A stretch of DNA of 64,000 nt from Pseudomonas simiae. Its GTDB lineage: Bacteria; Pseudomonadota; Gammaproteobacteria; Pseudomonadales; Pseudomonadaceae. Below the pieces are notes generated by a model. It worked only from the letters and a program-made list of their open reading frames with translations. It was not told the DNA's origin and did not search any database. The stretch lies in assembly GCF_900111895.1 (NCBI RefSeq), contig NZ_FOKB01000002.1, positions 1 through 64,000 on the forward strand. Direction: 5' to 3'. Position numbers and translations under genes: made by a program. Every line of letters starts with the position of its first letter. Positions within the stretch are counted from its first letter, which is position 1. Positions 46,567 to 55,636 of the stretch are shown one piece after another.

Positions 46567-47118
46567 CTACGGGTGTTTCGGGTTGTGCGTGGCGCGTTTG
46601 AGCTGTTCGCGGGCCCGTGACAGGCGTGAACGCACGGTGCCGATAGGAATGTCCAACGCGTCGGCTGTGTCCTGATAGCTGCCGTCGGTTTCCAGTGAGG
46701 CGTACAGGGTCTTGCGCATTTCCACCGGCAGATGGTCGATAGCGCTCAGGGTTTTTTCCAGGCGACGGTTGACCTCAAATTCCCAATCCAGGTTGCGATT
46801 GTCCTCCTGACCATGCCAGAGCGACTCGTCAAACTCGCAATGCACCGGCTTGGCGTACATGCGCCTGAAGTGGTTACGGATAAGGTTTTGCGCGATACCA
46901 CACATCCACGTGCTGAGCGTCGCATTGCCGCTGAAACGCTCTCGGTTGCGCCAGGCTTCCAGGTACGTCAATTGCAGAAGATCATCTGCATCTTCCGGGT
47001 TGAGTACGCGCTTGTGAATGAAGCGCCGAAGTTTTTTTTGCTGTTCGTCTGTCAGGTGAAGCATGAATTGAGGCGAGCTGCCAACGAGGTGCGCTAAAGC
47101 TTCAATAGGGATATTCAT
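46567..47118 (-). CDS. hrpL: RspL/HrpL, ECF-type sigma factor of the T3SS
   Basis: 183-residue ECF sigma factor that directs RNA polymerase to hrp boxes. Region 2 (NPEDADDLLQLTYLEAWRN) and region 4 (IPIGTVRSRLSRAREQLKR) are clear. It sits divergent from rspJ, as hrpL does in P. syringae. AAGGA precedes the ATG. Its own promoter is a sigma54-type site at 47173-47187, consistent with activation by the HrpRS-like regulator at the right edge. Targets visible here are the hrp boxes before ropE, rspJ and rspA. Confidence 0.92.
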   Translation of the reverse strand: MNIPIEALAHLVGSSPQFMLHLTDEQQKKLRRFIHKRVLNPEDADDLLQLTYLEAWRNRERFSGNATLSTWMCGIAQNLIRNHFRRMYAKPVHCEFDESLWHGQEDNRNLDWEFEVNRRLEKTLSAIDHLPVEMRKTLYASLETDGSYQDTADALDIPIGTVRSRLSRAREQLKRATHNPKHP

Positions 47119-47172
47119 GATTGTTTCCTTGGTGTAGACGCAGTCGAAAAGGTGTCGACGGGAACCCCTTTA

Positions 47173-47187
47173 GCACTGGCTATGCCA
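47173..47187 (-). promoter_or_regulatory. Sigma54-type promoter of rspL
   Basis: Minus strand TGGCATAGCCAGTGC has GG and GC separated by ten bases, the -24/-12 pattern of RpoN promoters (consensus TGGCAC-N5-TTGC). It is about 55 bases upstream of the rspL start codon. Confidence 0.65.
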
Positions 47188-47322
47188 AGACTGTTTTTTA
47201 TATAACTGACTGATTTTTATGAATAAATATTTTGTAGTGGAGTGATTTTGCGCAGGACCTTGCATAGATGCCACGGAGGTCTGTGCAAGTCTTTTCAAAT
47301 TTTTCGTGGCATTCGACTTGAT

Positions 47323-47351
47323 GGAACCGTTTGAGCTGGCCTTGCCACACA
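47323..47351 (+). promoter_or_regulatory. hrp box of the rspJ-rscU operon
   Basis: GGAACC, 16 bases, then CCACACA: an exact match to the HrpL promoter consensus, 30 bases before the rspJ ATG. Confidence 0.92.
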
Positions 47352-47381
47352 GGGAAACACTCTTCCTGTTCAGGTCTGTCC

Positions 47382-48446
47382 ATGAAAGTCGAATCTTCCC
47401 CGGATGTGCCAGCCGTCCAGCAGTTGGATCAACCTGCTGTCAGCCAGACCTCCACGCCGGTGCCAGTTCCGGGCTTGGATGAGCTCGCTCACCTGTTCAG
47501 CCTGGAAGTGCAAAACAACAGCCAGCCCTTGAGTCAGCGGAAGATGAGCGTGCGCGTGCCTCCGGCCGAACAGCTTGCGCAAATTTATGATCAGTTGGGG
47601 CACCCTGCCCAGGCGACCCTTGCGAGCCTTTCGCGCCGCATCCGCTGGCAATTGCTGCAGCATCCCAGTGTCGACAAATTGCTGTCGCTGGCTGGCGGGG
47701 ACCCCGCGCGTGCATTCGTGGTACTCAAATATGTGGCAACCCAGGCAGACGCTGAAGTGCGCCCATCGGAAGCGGCGTTGGCCCGTGATGCCATCGCCAA
47801 GCTGGAGGTCCGCTTCAAAGGGCAGATCCAGGCAGGCCTGAACATTGCTTTGGCGCTGCAGGCGGGCAGTGCCGATCCACAGGAGCGCCAGGCGCTGCGT
47901 GCGCTCTACTACGCCAGTGTGGTCACACGCCAATCGTTGTCGACGATGATGCAGGCGCTGCTGGGGGTGTATGGCGGTGAACGGCTTGCCGAAGGGCTCA
48001 AGATGATGCGCAAGGCTTTGGCGGACGACATCGCGGCCAAGGTGTCATCACTGCCTACGCCGATGCTGCGTACCCTGTTACTGGGGCTGCAAAGCTGTGG
48101 ACAGTTGAGCGGCGTGTTGACCGGTTGCAACGCCCTGCTCCAACGCCTGGGTATCGATCATGATGCCGTGGCCCTGCTGCAACGCCTGCTGGGTTACGCC
48201 GGTGCAGGTATCGCTGCTGCTGAAATACTGCGACTCGGGAGCGACCTGTTGGGCAGTTCGAGCCCCCAGCAATTGTTGGCCCTCAATGCACTGTATCCGC
48301 TGGTCCAGCAACTGCCATTGGCGATATGGCTCGACAGTCGAGTACGCGAAGAAACCCTGCGTGGTTTCCTGGCCGTGATCGGCGAACTGGATCGGGTGAC
48401 ACGTGGCCCTGCGCGTCTTCCTGCTGAGCTGGGGGGCATGGCGTGA
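47382..48446 (+). CDS. hrpJ: RspJ/HrpJ, T3SS gatekeeper (SctW)
   Basis: 354-residue protein of the YopN/TyeA/InvE (SctW) gatekeeper family, which controls the order of export and is itself secreted by some Hrp systems. The body is helical with a Gln/Pro-rich N-terminal secretion-like segment. The ATG at 47382 lies 30 bases behind the hrp box; a longer frame would include promoter sequence. First gene of the rightward operon and overlapping rscV by four bases. Confidence 0.88.
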   Translation: MKVESSPDVPAVQQLDQPAVSQTSTPVPVPGLDELAHLFSLEVQNNSQPLSQRKMSVRVPPAEQLAQIYDQLGHPAQATLASLSRRIRWQLLQHPSVDKLLSLAGGDPARAFVVLKYVATQADAEVRPSEAALARDAIAKLEVRFKGQIQAGLNIALALQAGSADPQERQALRALYYASVVTRQSLSTMMQALLGVYGGERLAEGLKMMRKALADDIAAKVSSLPTPMLRTLLLGLQSCGQLSGVLTGCNALLQRLGIDHDAVALLQRLLGYAGAGIAAAEILRLGSDLLGSSSPQQLLALNALYPLVQQLPLAIWLDSRVREETLRGFLAVIGELDRVTRGPARLPAELGGMA

Positions 48447-50536
48447 CTGCGCTTTCGGCCATCAACAGCTTTCTGCTCAAGGTCGCGCAACGCGCAGAAG
48501 TGCTGGGCGCCGTGGTGGTGATGGCCATCGTCTTCATCTTTATCGTGCCGCTGCCCACCTGGCTGGTGGACATCCTGATCGCGCTCAATATCTGCATCTC
48601 ATGCCTGTTGATCGTGTTGGCGTTGTACCTGCCAGGCCCCCTGGCGTTCTCATCGTTTCCGTCAATACTGCTGCTGACCACCATGTTTCGCCTGGCGCTG
48701 TCGATTGCCACGACGCGCCTGATCCTGCTGGAGCAGGACGCCGGTCATATCGTCGAGGCCTTTGGTAATTTCGTGGTTGGCGGCAACCTCGCCGTGGGGA
48801 TGGTGATCTTCCTGATCCTGACCCTGGTCAACTTCCTGGTGATCACCAAAGGCTCGGAGCGGGTGGCCGAAGTGGCCGCGCGTTTCAGCCTGGACGCGAT
48901 GCCCGGCAAGCAGATGTCCATCGACAGCGACTTGCGTGCCGGCTTGATTGACGGCATGCAAGCGCGGGACAAACGGGAACAATTGTCCCGTGAGAGCCAA
49001 CTGTTTGGGGCCATGGACGGCGCGATGAAGTTCGTCAAAGGGGATGCCATCGCGGGGTTGATCATCGTTGTGGTCAACCTGTTGGGCGGCTTCTCCACGG
49101 GCATGTTCCAGCATGGCCTGAGCGCTTCCGAGTCAATATCGCTGTACTCGGTATTGACCATCGGCGACGGCCTGATCGCACAGATCCCGGCGCTGCTGAT
49201 CTCCCTCACCGCCGGCATGATCATCACCCGTGTGGCGCCGGACGGACGCAGGGGCGCCAGCAACATGGGCGCCGAAATCGCCCGGCAAATGACCAGCGAA
49301 CCCAAGAGCTGGATGATCGCCTCGGTGGGCATGCTCGCCTTTGCCGTGGTACCCGGCATGCCGACGGGCGTGTTCATTCTGATTGCGCTGGTTACCGGCA
49401 GCCTGGGGTACTACCTGATGCGCCAGCGTCAACGGCAGGAACAGCCCGCTGCTGAAACCGCCGAAGCGGTGCGTCCCGAAGAGAACGGCAGTGAGGATTT
49501 GCGTGGGTTTGATCCGTCGAGACCCTATCTGTTGCAATTCTCCCCGGTGATACGAGGGACGCCTGAGGTGGCTGATCTTGTTCACTCGATTCGCCAGGCC
49601 CGAAATGCACTGGTCGCCAATATCGGCCTGACGCTGCCACCGTTTGAGGTGGAGCTCGACGACTCACTGGCCGACGATGAAATGCGTTTCTGTGTCCACG
49701 AAGTACCGATGGTCAAGGCATCGGTTGTCAGCCATGTGGCGGTTGAGCGTAAGGCGTTGTCGGTTGAGCCGGCGCACGCCATTGCGGGGCTGGTAGAGCG
49801 CGATGAACAGGATTGGCTCTGGTTGGCACCGGATGATCCGCTGCTGGATGATCCGCAGTTGGAGCGCTTCACCGCGGCGAGCCTCATCGTCGAGCGCATG
49901 AAGCAGGCGATGATGCTCAGCGGGCCGCAGTTCCTGGGGATCCAGGAAAGCAAGTCGATCCTCAGTTGGCTGGAACACAACCAACCGGAACTGGTCCAGG
50001 AGCTGCAGCGGATTATGCCGCTGTCGCGGTTTTCGGCGGTCCTGCAACGCCTGGCCAGCGAGGGTGTGCCGTTGCGCGCCGTTCGGCTGATCGTCGAGTC
50101 GCTGATCGAGTACGGCCAGCATGAACGTGAGCCGGACGCGCTGGCCGACTACGCGCGCATCGCGCTCAAGGCACAGATCTACCACCAGTACAGCGAAGCC
50201 GACGGCCTGCATGCCTGGCTGTTGTCGCCGCAGACTGAAAACATCCTGCGTGAGGCGCTGCGCCAGACTCAGACGGGGGTGTTCTTCGCCCTTGATGACG
50301 AACACAGTGCGGTGTTGGTCAGCCTGCTCAATCAAGCCTTTCCCGTACGGCCAAAACTCAAGAGCGTGATGCTGGTCGCACAGGATTTGCGCAGCCCGCT
50401 GCGCACGCTGCTGCTGGAGGAGTTCAACCACGTGCCGGTGCTGTCTTTCGCCGAGTTGGGCAGCGCCTCCAAGGTCAAGGTGCTGGGGCGCTTTGACTTG
50501 GGCCAGGACGAATTGATGCGCGGTGCGGTGGCATGA
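48443..50536 (+). CDS. hrcV: RscV/HrcV, T3SS export gate protein (SctV)
   Basis: 697-residue major export-gate component of the FlhA/SctV (FHIPEP) family. About eight N-terminal helices contain the FHIPEP-type block NICISCLLIVLALYLPGPLAFSSFPSILL and IDSDLRAGLIDG, followed by a cytoplasmic domain from about residue 340 that forms the nonameric ring. The start is GTG, coupled to the rspJ stop (GTGA). Confidence 0.93.
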   Translation: MTALSAINSFLLKVAQRAEVLGAVVVMAIVFIFIVPLPTWLVDILIALNICISCLLIVLALYLPGPLAFSSFPSILLLTTMFRLALSIATTRLILLEQDAGHIVEAFGNFVVGGNLAVGMVIFLILTLVNFLVITKGSERVAEVAARFSLDAMPGKQMSIDSDLRAGLIDGMQARDKREQLSRESQLFGAMDGAMKFVKGDAIAGLIIVVVNLLGGFSTGMFQHGLSASESISLYSVLTIGDGLIAQIPALLISLTAGMIITRVAPDGRRGASNMGAEIARQMTSEPKSWMIASVGMLAFAVVPGMPTGVFILIALVTGSLGYYLMRQRQRQEQPAAETAEAVRPEENGSEDLRGFDPSRPYLLQFSPVIRGTPEVADLVHSIRQARNALVANIGLTLPPFEVELDDSLADDEMRFCVHEVPMVKASVVSHVAVERKALSVEPAHAIAGLVERDEQDWLWLAPDDPLLDDPQLERFTAASLIVERMKQAMMLSGPQFLGIQESKSILSWLEHNQPELVQELQRIMPLSRFSAVLQRLASEGVPLRAVRLIVESLIEYGQHEREPDALADYARIALKAQIYHQYSEADGLHAWLLSPQTENILREALRQTQTGVFFALDDEHSAVLVSLLNQAFPVRPKLKSVMLVAQDLRSPLRTLLLEEFNHVPVLSFAELGSASKVKVLGRFDLGQDELMRGAVA

Positions 50537-50570
50537 AGGTTCGGTTTTGTTCAGCACGGAGGGCTCGATG

Positions 50571-51470
50571 ATGTTCGAGTTGCGCGTGCTTGATGGGCGG
50601 CATCAGGGAGCGGCGCTGCCCTTGTTCGGGGAGCAGTGGAGCATCGGTGCCCACGCCGATGCTGACCTGGTGCTGAATGACCCTGGCATCGCCGAGCAGC
50701 ATGCCCGGTTGCGGCTTGTCGACTCGAACTGGTCGGTGCAGGCTGAGGCCGGGTTGTTGCAGGATGCCGATGGTCAGGTGCTGGCGCAAATTGCGCACCT
50801 GGGGCTGAACGTAACGTTTTCGGTGGGGAACGTGCGGTTGTGCGTCACCTTGGCCGATGAGCCCTGGCCCCAGGCCCCAGCCCCCGCACCGGCTGTGTCG
50901 CCACGGGTCAGTGAACCGGTGCCGGTGCTTAAGTTGTCGGCCATCTCCCAGGCGCAGCAGAAGCGCCTGATCACGCTGGTGCTGGTGGTGACGGTGATCT
51001 TCATCGTGGTGGGCATGGCGTCCACCGGGAAGCCTGAGGCTCAGGCATCCCTGATGCCGCCTGTGGTGCAGAAGCACGAATTGGCCTCGCCGTTTGAGGT
51101 CCGCCAGCAGCTGTTGAAGATGCTCGGTGAACGTGAATTGAGCCAGCGTGTCAGCTTGCAAGTGGTCAATGGCCAGGTCGCGCTCAATGGGGATGTCTCA
51201 CAGGATGATGTGGAACTGGTCGCGCGCATGCTCAGCCGTTTTGGCGAGCAGTTCGACAGCGCGGTCCCGGTGATCAGCCGTGTGCGCGTACGCGATGGGA
51301 CGTTGCCGTTCAAGATTGTGCAGATCGTGGGCGGGCCGAATGGACACGTGGTCCTGGAGGAGGGCAGCCGACTGTTTGTCGGGGATGAAGTCGACGGCCT
51401 GCGCCTGGTGCTGATCGACAACAGCAAGGTGGTGTTCGATGGCGAACAGCGCTATGAGGTGCGCTGGTGA
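50571..51470 (+). CDS. hrpQ: RspQ/HrpQ, T3SS inner-membrane ring protein (SctD)
   Basis: 299-residue SctD-family ring component. An N-terminal FHA-like cytoplasmic domain (ELRVLDGRHQGAALPL...WSIGAHADADLVL) leads to one membrane helix (about 140-160, LITLVLVVTVIFIVVGMA) and a periplasmic domain. Two adjacent ATGs follow GGAGG; the second gives the better spacing of eight bases. Overlaps rscN by four bases. Confidence 0.87.
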   Translation: MFELRVLDGRHQGAALPLFGEQWSIGAHADADLVLNDPGIAEQHARLRLVDSNWSVQAEAGLLQDADGQVLAQIAHLGLNVTFSVGNVRLCVTLADEPWPQAPAPAPAVSPRVSEPVPVLKLSAISQAQQKRLITLVLVVTVIFIVVGMASTGKPEAQASLMPPVVQKHELASPFEVRQQLLKMLGERELSQRVSLQVVNGQVALNGDVSQDDVELVARMLSRFGEQFDSAVPVISRVRVRDGTLPFKIVQIVGGPNGHVVLEEGSRLFVGDEVDGLRLVLIDNSKVVFDGEQRYEVRW

Positions 51471-52825
51471 GTGCGGAAATGCAAGCACGGCTGGAGGCCT
51501 GGCAACAGCGTCAAGTCCAGTCGCTGGCCACCTTCGCGCCGGTGACGATGCGAGGGCGCATCCAGCGCGTCAATGGCATGTTGCTCCAGTGTCGGCTGCC
51601 CCAGGCGCGTATCGGTGACTTGTGCAGGGTCGAGAAAAAGCCGGGCGACTACATGCTGGCCGAGATCATCGGTTTTGATCAGCAGGACGCGGTACTCAGC
51701 GCCCTGGGCAATCTGGAGGGGGTGCAGGTGGGCGCTGGCGTGGAGCGTCTTGGCGTCGCGCATCGGGTTCAGGTCAGCGAGGCATTGCTGGGGCAAGTGC
51801 TGGATGGTCTCGGGCGGCCGATCACGGGAGAAGGCCCCGGTGCGTTTGTCGAGGCCGATTTGCCTGACACCAGTGCGGTGTTGTGTGAGGCGCCGCTGCC
51901 CACTGAGCGCCCGCGCATCAACCGCGCGCTGGCCACCGGCGTGCGGTCGATCGATGGCCTGCTGACGTTGGGTGAAGGCCAGCGCGTGGGCCTGTTCGCC
52001 GGCGCCGGGTGCGGCAAGACCACCCTGCTGGCGGAGATCGCCCGTAACGTGGACTGCGATGTCATCGTGTTCGGCCTGATCGGCGAACGGGGCCGCGAGC
52101 TGCGTGAGTTTCTCGATCATGAACTCGATGAACAGCTGCGTTCCAAAGCCGTATTGGTGTGCGCTACGTCCGACCGATCCAGTATGGAGCGAGCCCGCGC
52201 GGCCTTCACCGCGACGGCACTGGCTGAAGGTTATCGGCGCAAGGGGCTGCGTGTGTTGTTGCTGATCGACTCCCTGACCCGGTTTGCCAGGGCCCAGCGC
52301 GAAATCGGTTTGGCCGCCGGCGAACCTCTCGGTCGCGGCGGTCTGCCGCCATCGGTATACAGCCTGCTGCCGCGTCTTGTGGAGCGCGCTGGGTTGACCC
52401 GTGCGGGGGTAATCACGGCGATCTATACGGTGCTGATCGAGCAGGATTCCATGAACGATCCGGTGGCCGATGAAGTCCGCTCGCTGCTCGACGGTCATAT
52501 CGTGCTGTCTCGCAAGTTGGCCGAGCGTGGGCACTATCCCGCAGTGGATGTGCTGGCGAGTCTGTCGCGGATCCTGAGCAACGTGGCCGAGCCTGCGGAT
52601 ATTCAGGCGGGTACGGCGTTGCGACGCTTGTTGTCGGCCTATCAACAGATCGAACTGATGCTCAAGCTGGGGGAATACCAGCCCGGCAGCGATGCCTTGA
52701 CCGACCTGGCGGTGGACAGTCGCCAGGCTGTGGATAATTTCTTGCGCCAGGACTTGCGTGAGCCTGCGCCGATGACGGCGACGCTGGAGCAACTCAAGGA
52801 GCTGACCGCCTATGTCCCATTCTGA
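51467..52825 (+). CDS. hrcN: RscN/HrcN, T3SS ATPase (SctN)
   Basis: 452-residue F1-type ATPase that unfolds and feeds effectors into the export gate. Walker A GAGCGKT lies at 179-185, Walker B is in VLLLIDSLTRFARAQREI, and GEPLGRGGLPPSVYSLLPRL is characteristic of FliI/SctN proteins. Starts within the rspQ stop and overlaps rspO by 14 bases. Confidence 0.95.
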   Translation: MSAEMQARLEAWQQRQVQSLATFAPVTMRGRIQRVNGMLLQCRLPQARIGDLCRVEKKPGDYMLAEIIGFDQQDAVLSALGNLEGVQVGAGVERLGVAHRVQVSEALLGQVLDGLGRPITGEGPGAFVEADLPDTSAVLCEAPLPTERPRINRALATGVRSIDGLLTLGEGQRVGLFAGAGCGKTTLLAEIARNVDCDVIVFGLIGERGRELREFLDHELDEQLRSKAVLVCATSDRSSMERARAAFTATALAEGYRRKGLRVLLLIDSLTRFARAQREIGLAAGEPLGRGGLPPSVYSLLPRLVERAGLTRAGVITAIYTVLIEQDSMNDPVADEVRSLLDGHIVLSRKLAERGHYPAVDVLASLSRILSNVAEPADIQAGTALRRLLSAYQQIELMLKLGEYQPGSDALTDLAVDSRQAVDNFLRQDLREPAPMTATLEQLKELTAYVPF

Positions 52826-53240
52826 TGGTCTGCTTGGCGAAGTCGAGACGCTGCGGCGCCTGCGTCGGCACCGGGCAGATCGGGCCGAGCGAGCCTTGCG
52901 CGAGGCGAAGCGCGCCCAGCAGGCCCTGCTTGCCACTATCCGGCAGGCCGAGGAGGCACTTGAACAGACTCGGCGCGATGAAGCCGAACGCAGTGCCCAA
53001 CTGCTCAGCCAGCACCAAGGCCAGGTATTGAACCTGCAGGCGCTGAAGTCCTGGGGGGCGCAGGAGCGTTCCTTGTCTGCCGTTACGCGGCGAGGCATGG
53101 GGCAGTTGGAAGCCTTGCAGGGCCAGCAGGAAGAAAAGCAGACCTGCGTCGGCCGAGCCCAGAAGCAGGTCACCGTCTGCCTGCGGCAGGTGGAAAAACT
53201 TCAGGAGTTATCTCTTTTACTGGCGCAGGAGCCGACATGA
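52812..53240 (+). CDS. hrpO: RspO/HrpO, T3SS stalk protein (SctO, FliJ-like)
   Basis: 142-residue, Arg/Glu/Gln-rich protein predicted to be a long alpha-helical hairpin, the SctO/FliJ form that inserts in the ATPase hexamer and links it to the export gate. Position directly after rscN and 14-base overlap support the call. Little primary-sequence conservation is expected in this family. Confidence 0.82.
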   Translation: MSHSDGLLGEVETLRRLRRHRADRAERALREAKRAQQALLATIRQAEEALEQTRRDEAERSAQLLSQHQGQVLNLQALKSWGAQERSLSAVTRRGMGQLEALQGQQEEKQTCVGRAQKQVTVCLRQVEKLQELSLLLAQEPT

Positions 53241-53695
53241 CCCAGGTTTCAGATAAGCCCGCCGAGCGGCCCCGTCCGCGTGACGCGCGAGAAGAGCGAG
53301 AGCCGGGAATGGCGGGTGTCGTTCCTGCGGAGCTAACGCGATTGTTTTCCCAATTGTGGGCTGATGACGGTGAGGGCTCTGGGGCGGGTACCCCGCTAGC
53401 ACGAACCCGGACGTCGGGTGGCCCGGCGATGATCGAGGCGCTGGCCGAGCAACTGGCGCCGCGCATGCAGGCTGCCTCGCAGTGGCCGCTTCAGGCAGTC
53501 CTGTACTTGCCCCGCCTGGGGCGGATCAACGCCAGTGTGCGCCGAGAACAGGGCGCCTGGAATGTCGAGCTGGATGCGGAAGAGAAGGCGACGGTGCGCT
53601 GGCTCAGCGGTGTGCGGCAACAGTGTGAGGACCGGTTCGCGGCGACGCTGGGACAGCCGGTCAGCCTGTTTCTGCCCAATGTCAGTTGCGCATGA
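53237..53695 (+). CDS. hrpP: RspP/HrpP, T3SS substrate-specificity switch (SctP)
   Basis: 152-residue protein in the position of HrpP, the needle-length/substrate-switch protein. The N-terminal third is charged and Pro-rich, and the C-terminal part (LYLPRLGRINASVRREQGAWNVEL) resembles the T3S4 domain. Overlaps rspO by four bases and rscQ by four. Assignment rests on order and general pattern. Confidence 0.82.
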   Translation: MTQVSDKPAERPRPRDAREEREPGMAGVVPAELTRLFSQLWADDGEGSGAGTPLARTRTSGGPAMIEALAEQLAPRMQAASQWPLQAVLYLPRLGRINASVRREQGAWNVELDAEEKATVRWLSGVRQQCEDRFAATLGQPVSLFLPNVSCA

Positions 53696-54705
53696 TCGTG
53701 CCACTGCTCGCATTGCCGTTGATCAAGGGCGACTCGGTCGCCGCTCGGCGTCGACTGGGGCGTGGCTTGTGCCTGCCGTTCCAAGTGGCAGGGCGCAACG
53801 GTCAGTTGCTGCTCGAACCTGGCCGCGCGCCCGCGGGTGGCGAAGCTCTTTGCTTCGAAACGGTGTGCGGCGTGCTGGCGCTCGCCGAAGCCGGGCCGTT
53901 GCTCAGCCTGCTGGGGGAATGTCCGGTGGTCTTGGCGCCGTCCGGCAACGACCCGGAGTCCTGGTTCTGGCCGCTGTTCCAGCTCCACTTGAGTCCGCAG
54001 GTGAAGGCCCTGCTGGGCTATGTGCGATTGCTGGAGAGTGCTCGACCCAAGGCGTTCGGCTGTCGAATCAGCGTGATCCTGGGGACAACCCGGGTCGAGG
54101 GGTATTTGTGGCTGGCCCCGGAGAGCTTTCTAGCGCTATGCGATGCCGGACCTTGGCGCGCCATCGCCAGGCCGATGCCAGCGTCGTTTCGGTTAGCGAT
54201 TGCGGTGGTCCTTGGGCGTCTGCAGTTACCGATCGCGCAAGCACGCAACCTGCGTGTAGGCGATGTGCTGGTCTTTGAACAGGCCTGTTTTCTAGTCCAG
54301 GGCAGCGGCTACGTGCAGGCGGGTACACGGCGATTGCATGGGCGCATTGACGATGACAGCGGGCCGTTGTGCCTGACCCTTACTTCAATCGAGGACACGT
54401 CTATGGACGAAGATTTCATCGCCCCCCATTACGCCGGGCATGAAGAGGATGAACCCGTGATGGACGTATTCGGCCACGAACCGTTCGATGAGCTGAGCAT
54501 GGCGCTGAACGTACGTTGTGGCACGTTGAACCTTACCCTGGGCGAATTGCGTAACCTTGCGCCTGGCGCGGTGCTCGGCATCGGCGGTTATGCGCCGGGC
54601 ATGGCTGGCTTGTATTATGGCGACCGGCCGATTGGCCAGGGTCAATTGGTCGAAATAGACGGGCGCCTAGGGTTGCAGTTGTCACGCGTGATGTTCGGTC
54701 GATGA
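53692..54705 (+). CDS. hrcQ: RscQ/HrcQ, T3SS C-ring/sorting platform protein (SctQ)
   Basis: 337-residue cytoplasmic SctQ protein. P. syringae splits it into HrcQa and HrcQb; here it is one continuous frame with an N-terminal HrcQa-like region and a C-terminal SpoA domain (about residues 265-337, MALNVRCGTLNLTLGELRNLAPG). ATG overlaps the rspP stop (ATGA). An internal ATG with its own ribosome binding site lies at 54403. Confidence 0.9.
   Translation: MIVPLLALPLIKGDSVAARRRLGRGLCLPFQVAGRNGQLLLEPGRAPAGGEALCFETVCGVLALAEAGPLLSLLGECPVVLAPSGNDPESWFWPLFQLHLSPQVKALLGYVRLLESARPKAFGCRISVILGTTRVEGYLWLAPESFLALCDAGPWRAIARPMPASFRLAIAVVLGRLQLPIAQARNLRVGDVLVFEQACFLVQGSGYVQAGTRRLHGRIDDDSGPLCLTLTSIEDTSMDEDFIAPHYAGHEEDEPVMDVFGHEPFDELSMALNVRCGTLNLTLGELRNLAPGAVLGIGGYAPGMAGLYYGDRPIGQGQLVEIDGRLGLQLSRVMFGR
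54403..54705 (+). CDS. hrcQb: Probable internal translation product of rscQ (HrcQb-like SpoA fragment)
   Basis: Inside rscQ, GAGGA stands eight bases before an in-frame ATG that would yield a 100-residue protein beginning MDEDFIAPHY and containing the whole SpoA domain. Several SctQ genes are known to make such a short form, and P. syringae encodes it as separate hrcQb. Production here is inferred from the site only. Confidence 0.5.
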   Translation: MDEDFIAPHYAGHEEDEPVMDVFGHEPFDELSMALNVRCGTLNLTLGELRNLAPGAVLGIGGYAPGMAGLYYGDRPIGQGQLVEIDGRLGLQLSRVMFGR

Positions 54706-55355
54706 CATTCCAGGGGATCGATCCCCTCATCCTGGCGCTGTTTGTGGGGGCGTTGGCGTTGATGCCAATGCTGCTGATCATTTGCACATCGTTCTTGAAG
54801 ATTGTCATCGTGCTGATGATCACCCGCAACGCTATCGGTGTGCAGCAGGTGCCGCCGAGCATGGCCGTCAATGGCATCGCGTTGGCCGCCACGCTGTTTA
54901 TCATGGCACCGGTCGGTTACGAGATCGCCGAGGGCATCAAGGCCTCGCCCGTGGACACAAGCAGCGTGACCAATTTTTTGCAGACGGGACGTGAGGCTAT
55001 CCAACCATTGCGTGCATTCATGCTGCGCAACGTGGACCCGGATGTACTGACCCATCTGCTGGAAAATACCGCGCGCCTGTGGCCGGCGAAAATGGCACAG
55101 GAGGTCCAGCGCGAAGACTTGATCCTGCTGGTCCCGGCCTTTGTCCTGTCGCAACTGCAGGCGGGGTTCGAGATCGGCTTTCTGATCTACATCCCCTTCA
55201 TTGTCATTGACCTGATTGTCTCCAACCTGCTGCTGGCACTGGGCATGCAAATGGTCTCGCCAATGACCATTTCCCTGCCGCTCAAACTGCTGTTGTTCGT
55301 GATGGTGTCCGGTTGGTCGCGCCTGCTCGACAGCTTGTTCCTCTCCTATCTCTGA
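54702..55355 (+). CDS. hrcR: RscR/HrcR, T3SS export apparatus protein (SctR)
   Basis: 217-residue FliP/SctR-family membrane protein of the export gate. The hallmark LLIICTSFLKIVIVLMITRNAIG near the N-terminus and IPFIVIDLIVSNLLLALGMQMVSP near the C-terminus are present; four helices. Overlaps rscQ by four bases. Confidence 0.95.
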   Translation: MTFQGIDPLILALFVGALALMPMLLIICTSFLKIVIVLMITRNAIGVQQVPPSMAVNGIALAATLFIMAPVGYEIAEGIKASPVDTSSVTNFLQTGREAIQPLRAFMLRNVDPDVLTHLLENTARLWPAKMAQEVQREDLILLVPAFVLSQLQAGFEIGFLIYIPFIVIDLIVSNLLLALGMQMVSPMTISLPLKLLLFVMVSGWSRLLDSLFLSYL

Positions 55356-55362
55356 GTGGCCT

Positions 55363-55626
55363 ATGGAACCGATCGTGCTGTTCAAACAGGGCATGTTGCT
55401 GGTGGTGGTGCTGACGGCGCCGCCGCTGATGGTGGCGGTGGTGGTGGGGGTGCTGACGTCGTTGGTGCAGGCGCTGATGCAGATACAGGACCAGACTCTG
55501 CCCTTTGGTATCAAGTTGGTGGCGGTGGGTGTCACGCTGATCATGACCGGGCGCTGGATCGGCGTTGAGTTGATCCAGCTGATCAACCTGACCTTCGAAA
55601 TGATCGGCCGCTCGGCCCTGAATTGA
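55363..55626 (+). CDS. hrcS: RscS/HrcS, T3SS export apparatus protein (SctS)
   Basis: 87-residue FliQ/SctS-family protein with two helices forming a hairpin; the block SLVQALMQIQDQTLPFGIKL is diagnostic. Starts seven bases after rscR and is part of the same operon. Confidence 0.93.
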   Translation: MEPIVLFKQGMLLVVVLTAPPLMVAVVVGVLTSLVQALMQIQDQTLPFGIKLVAVGVTLIMTGRWIGVELIQLINLTFEMIGRSALN

Positions 55627-55636
55627 GGTATCGCCC

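Noticed and set aside
51452..53173. 573-codon minus-strand frame opposite rscN-rspO
   Set aside because: Lies across two T3SS genes with clear motifs; low-complexity shadow protein.
53692..54705. rscQ as a frameshift fusion of hrcQa and hrcQb
   Set aside because: The frame is continuous, with no sign of a lost stop at the junction. A single SctQ gene is normal in many T3SS.
55365..55395. GGAACC at the start of rscS as an hrp box
   Set aside because: No CCAC element follows at 15 or 16 bases, and the site is inside a coding region.
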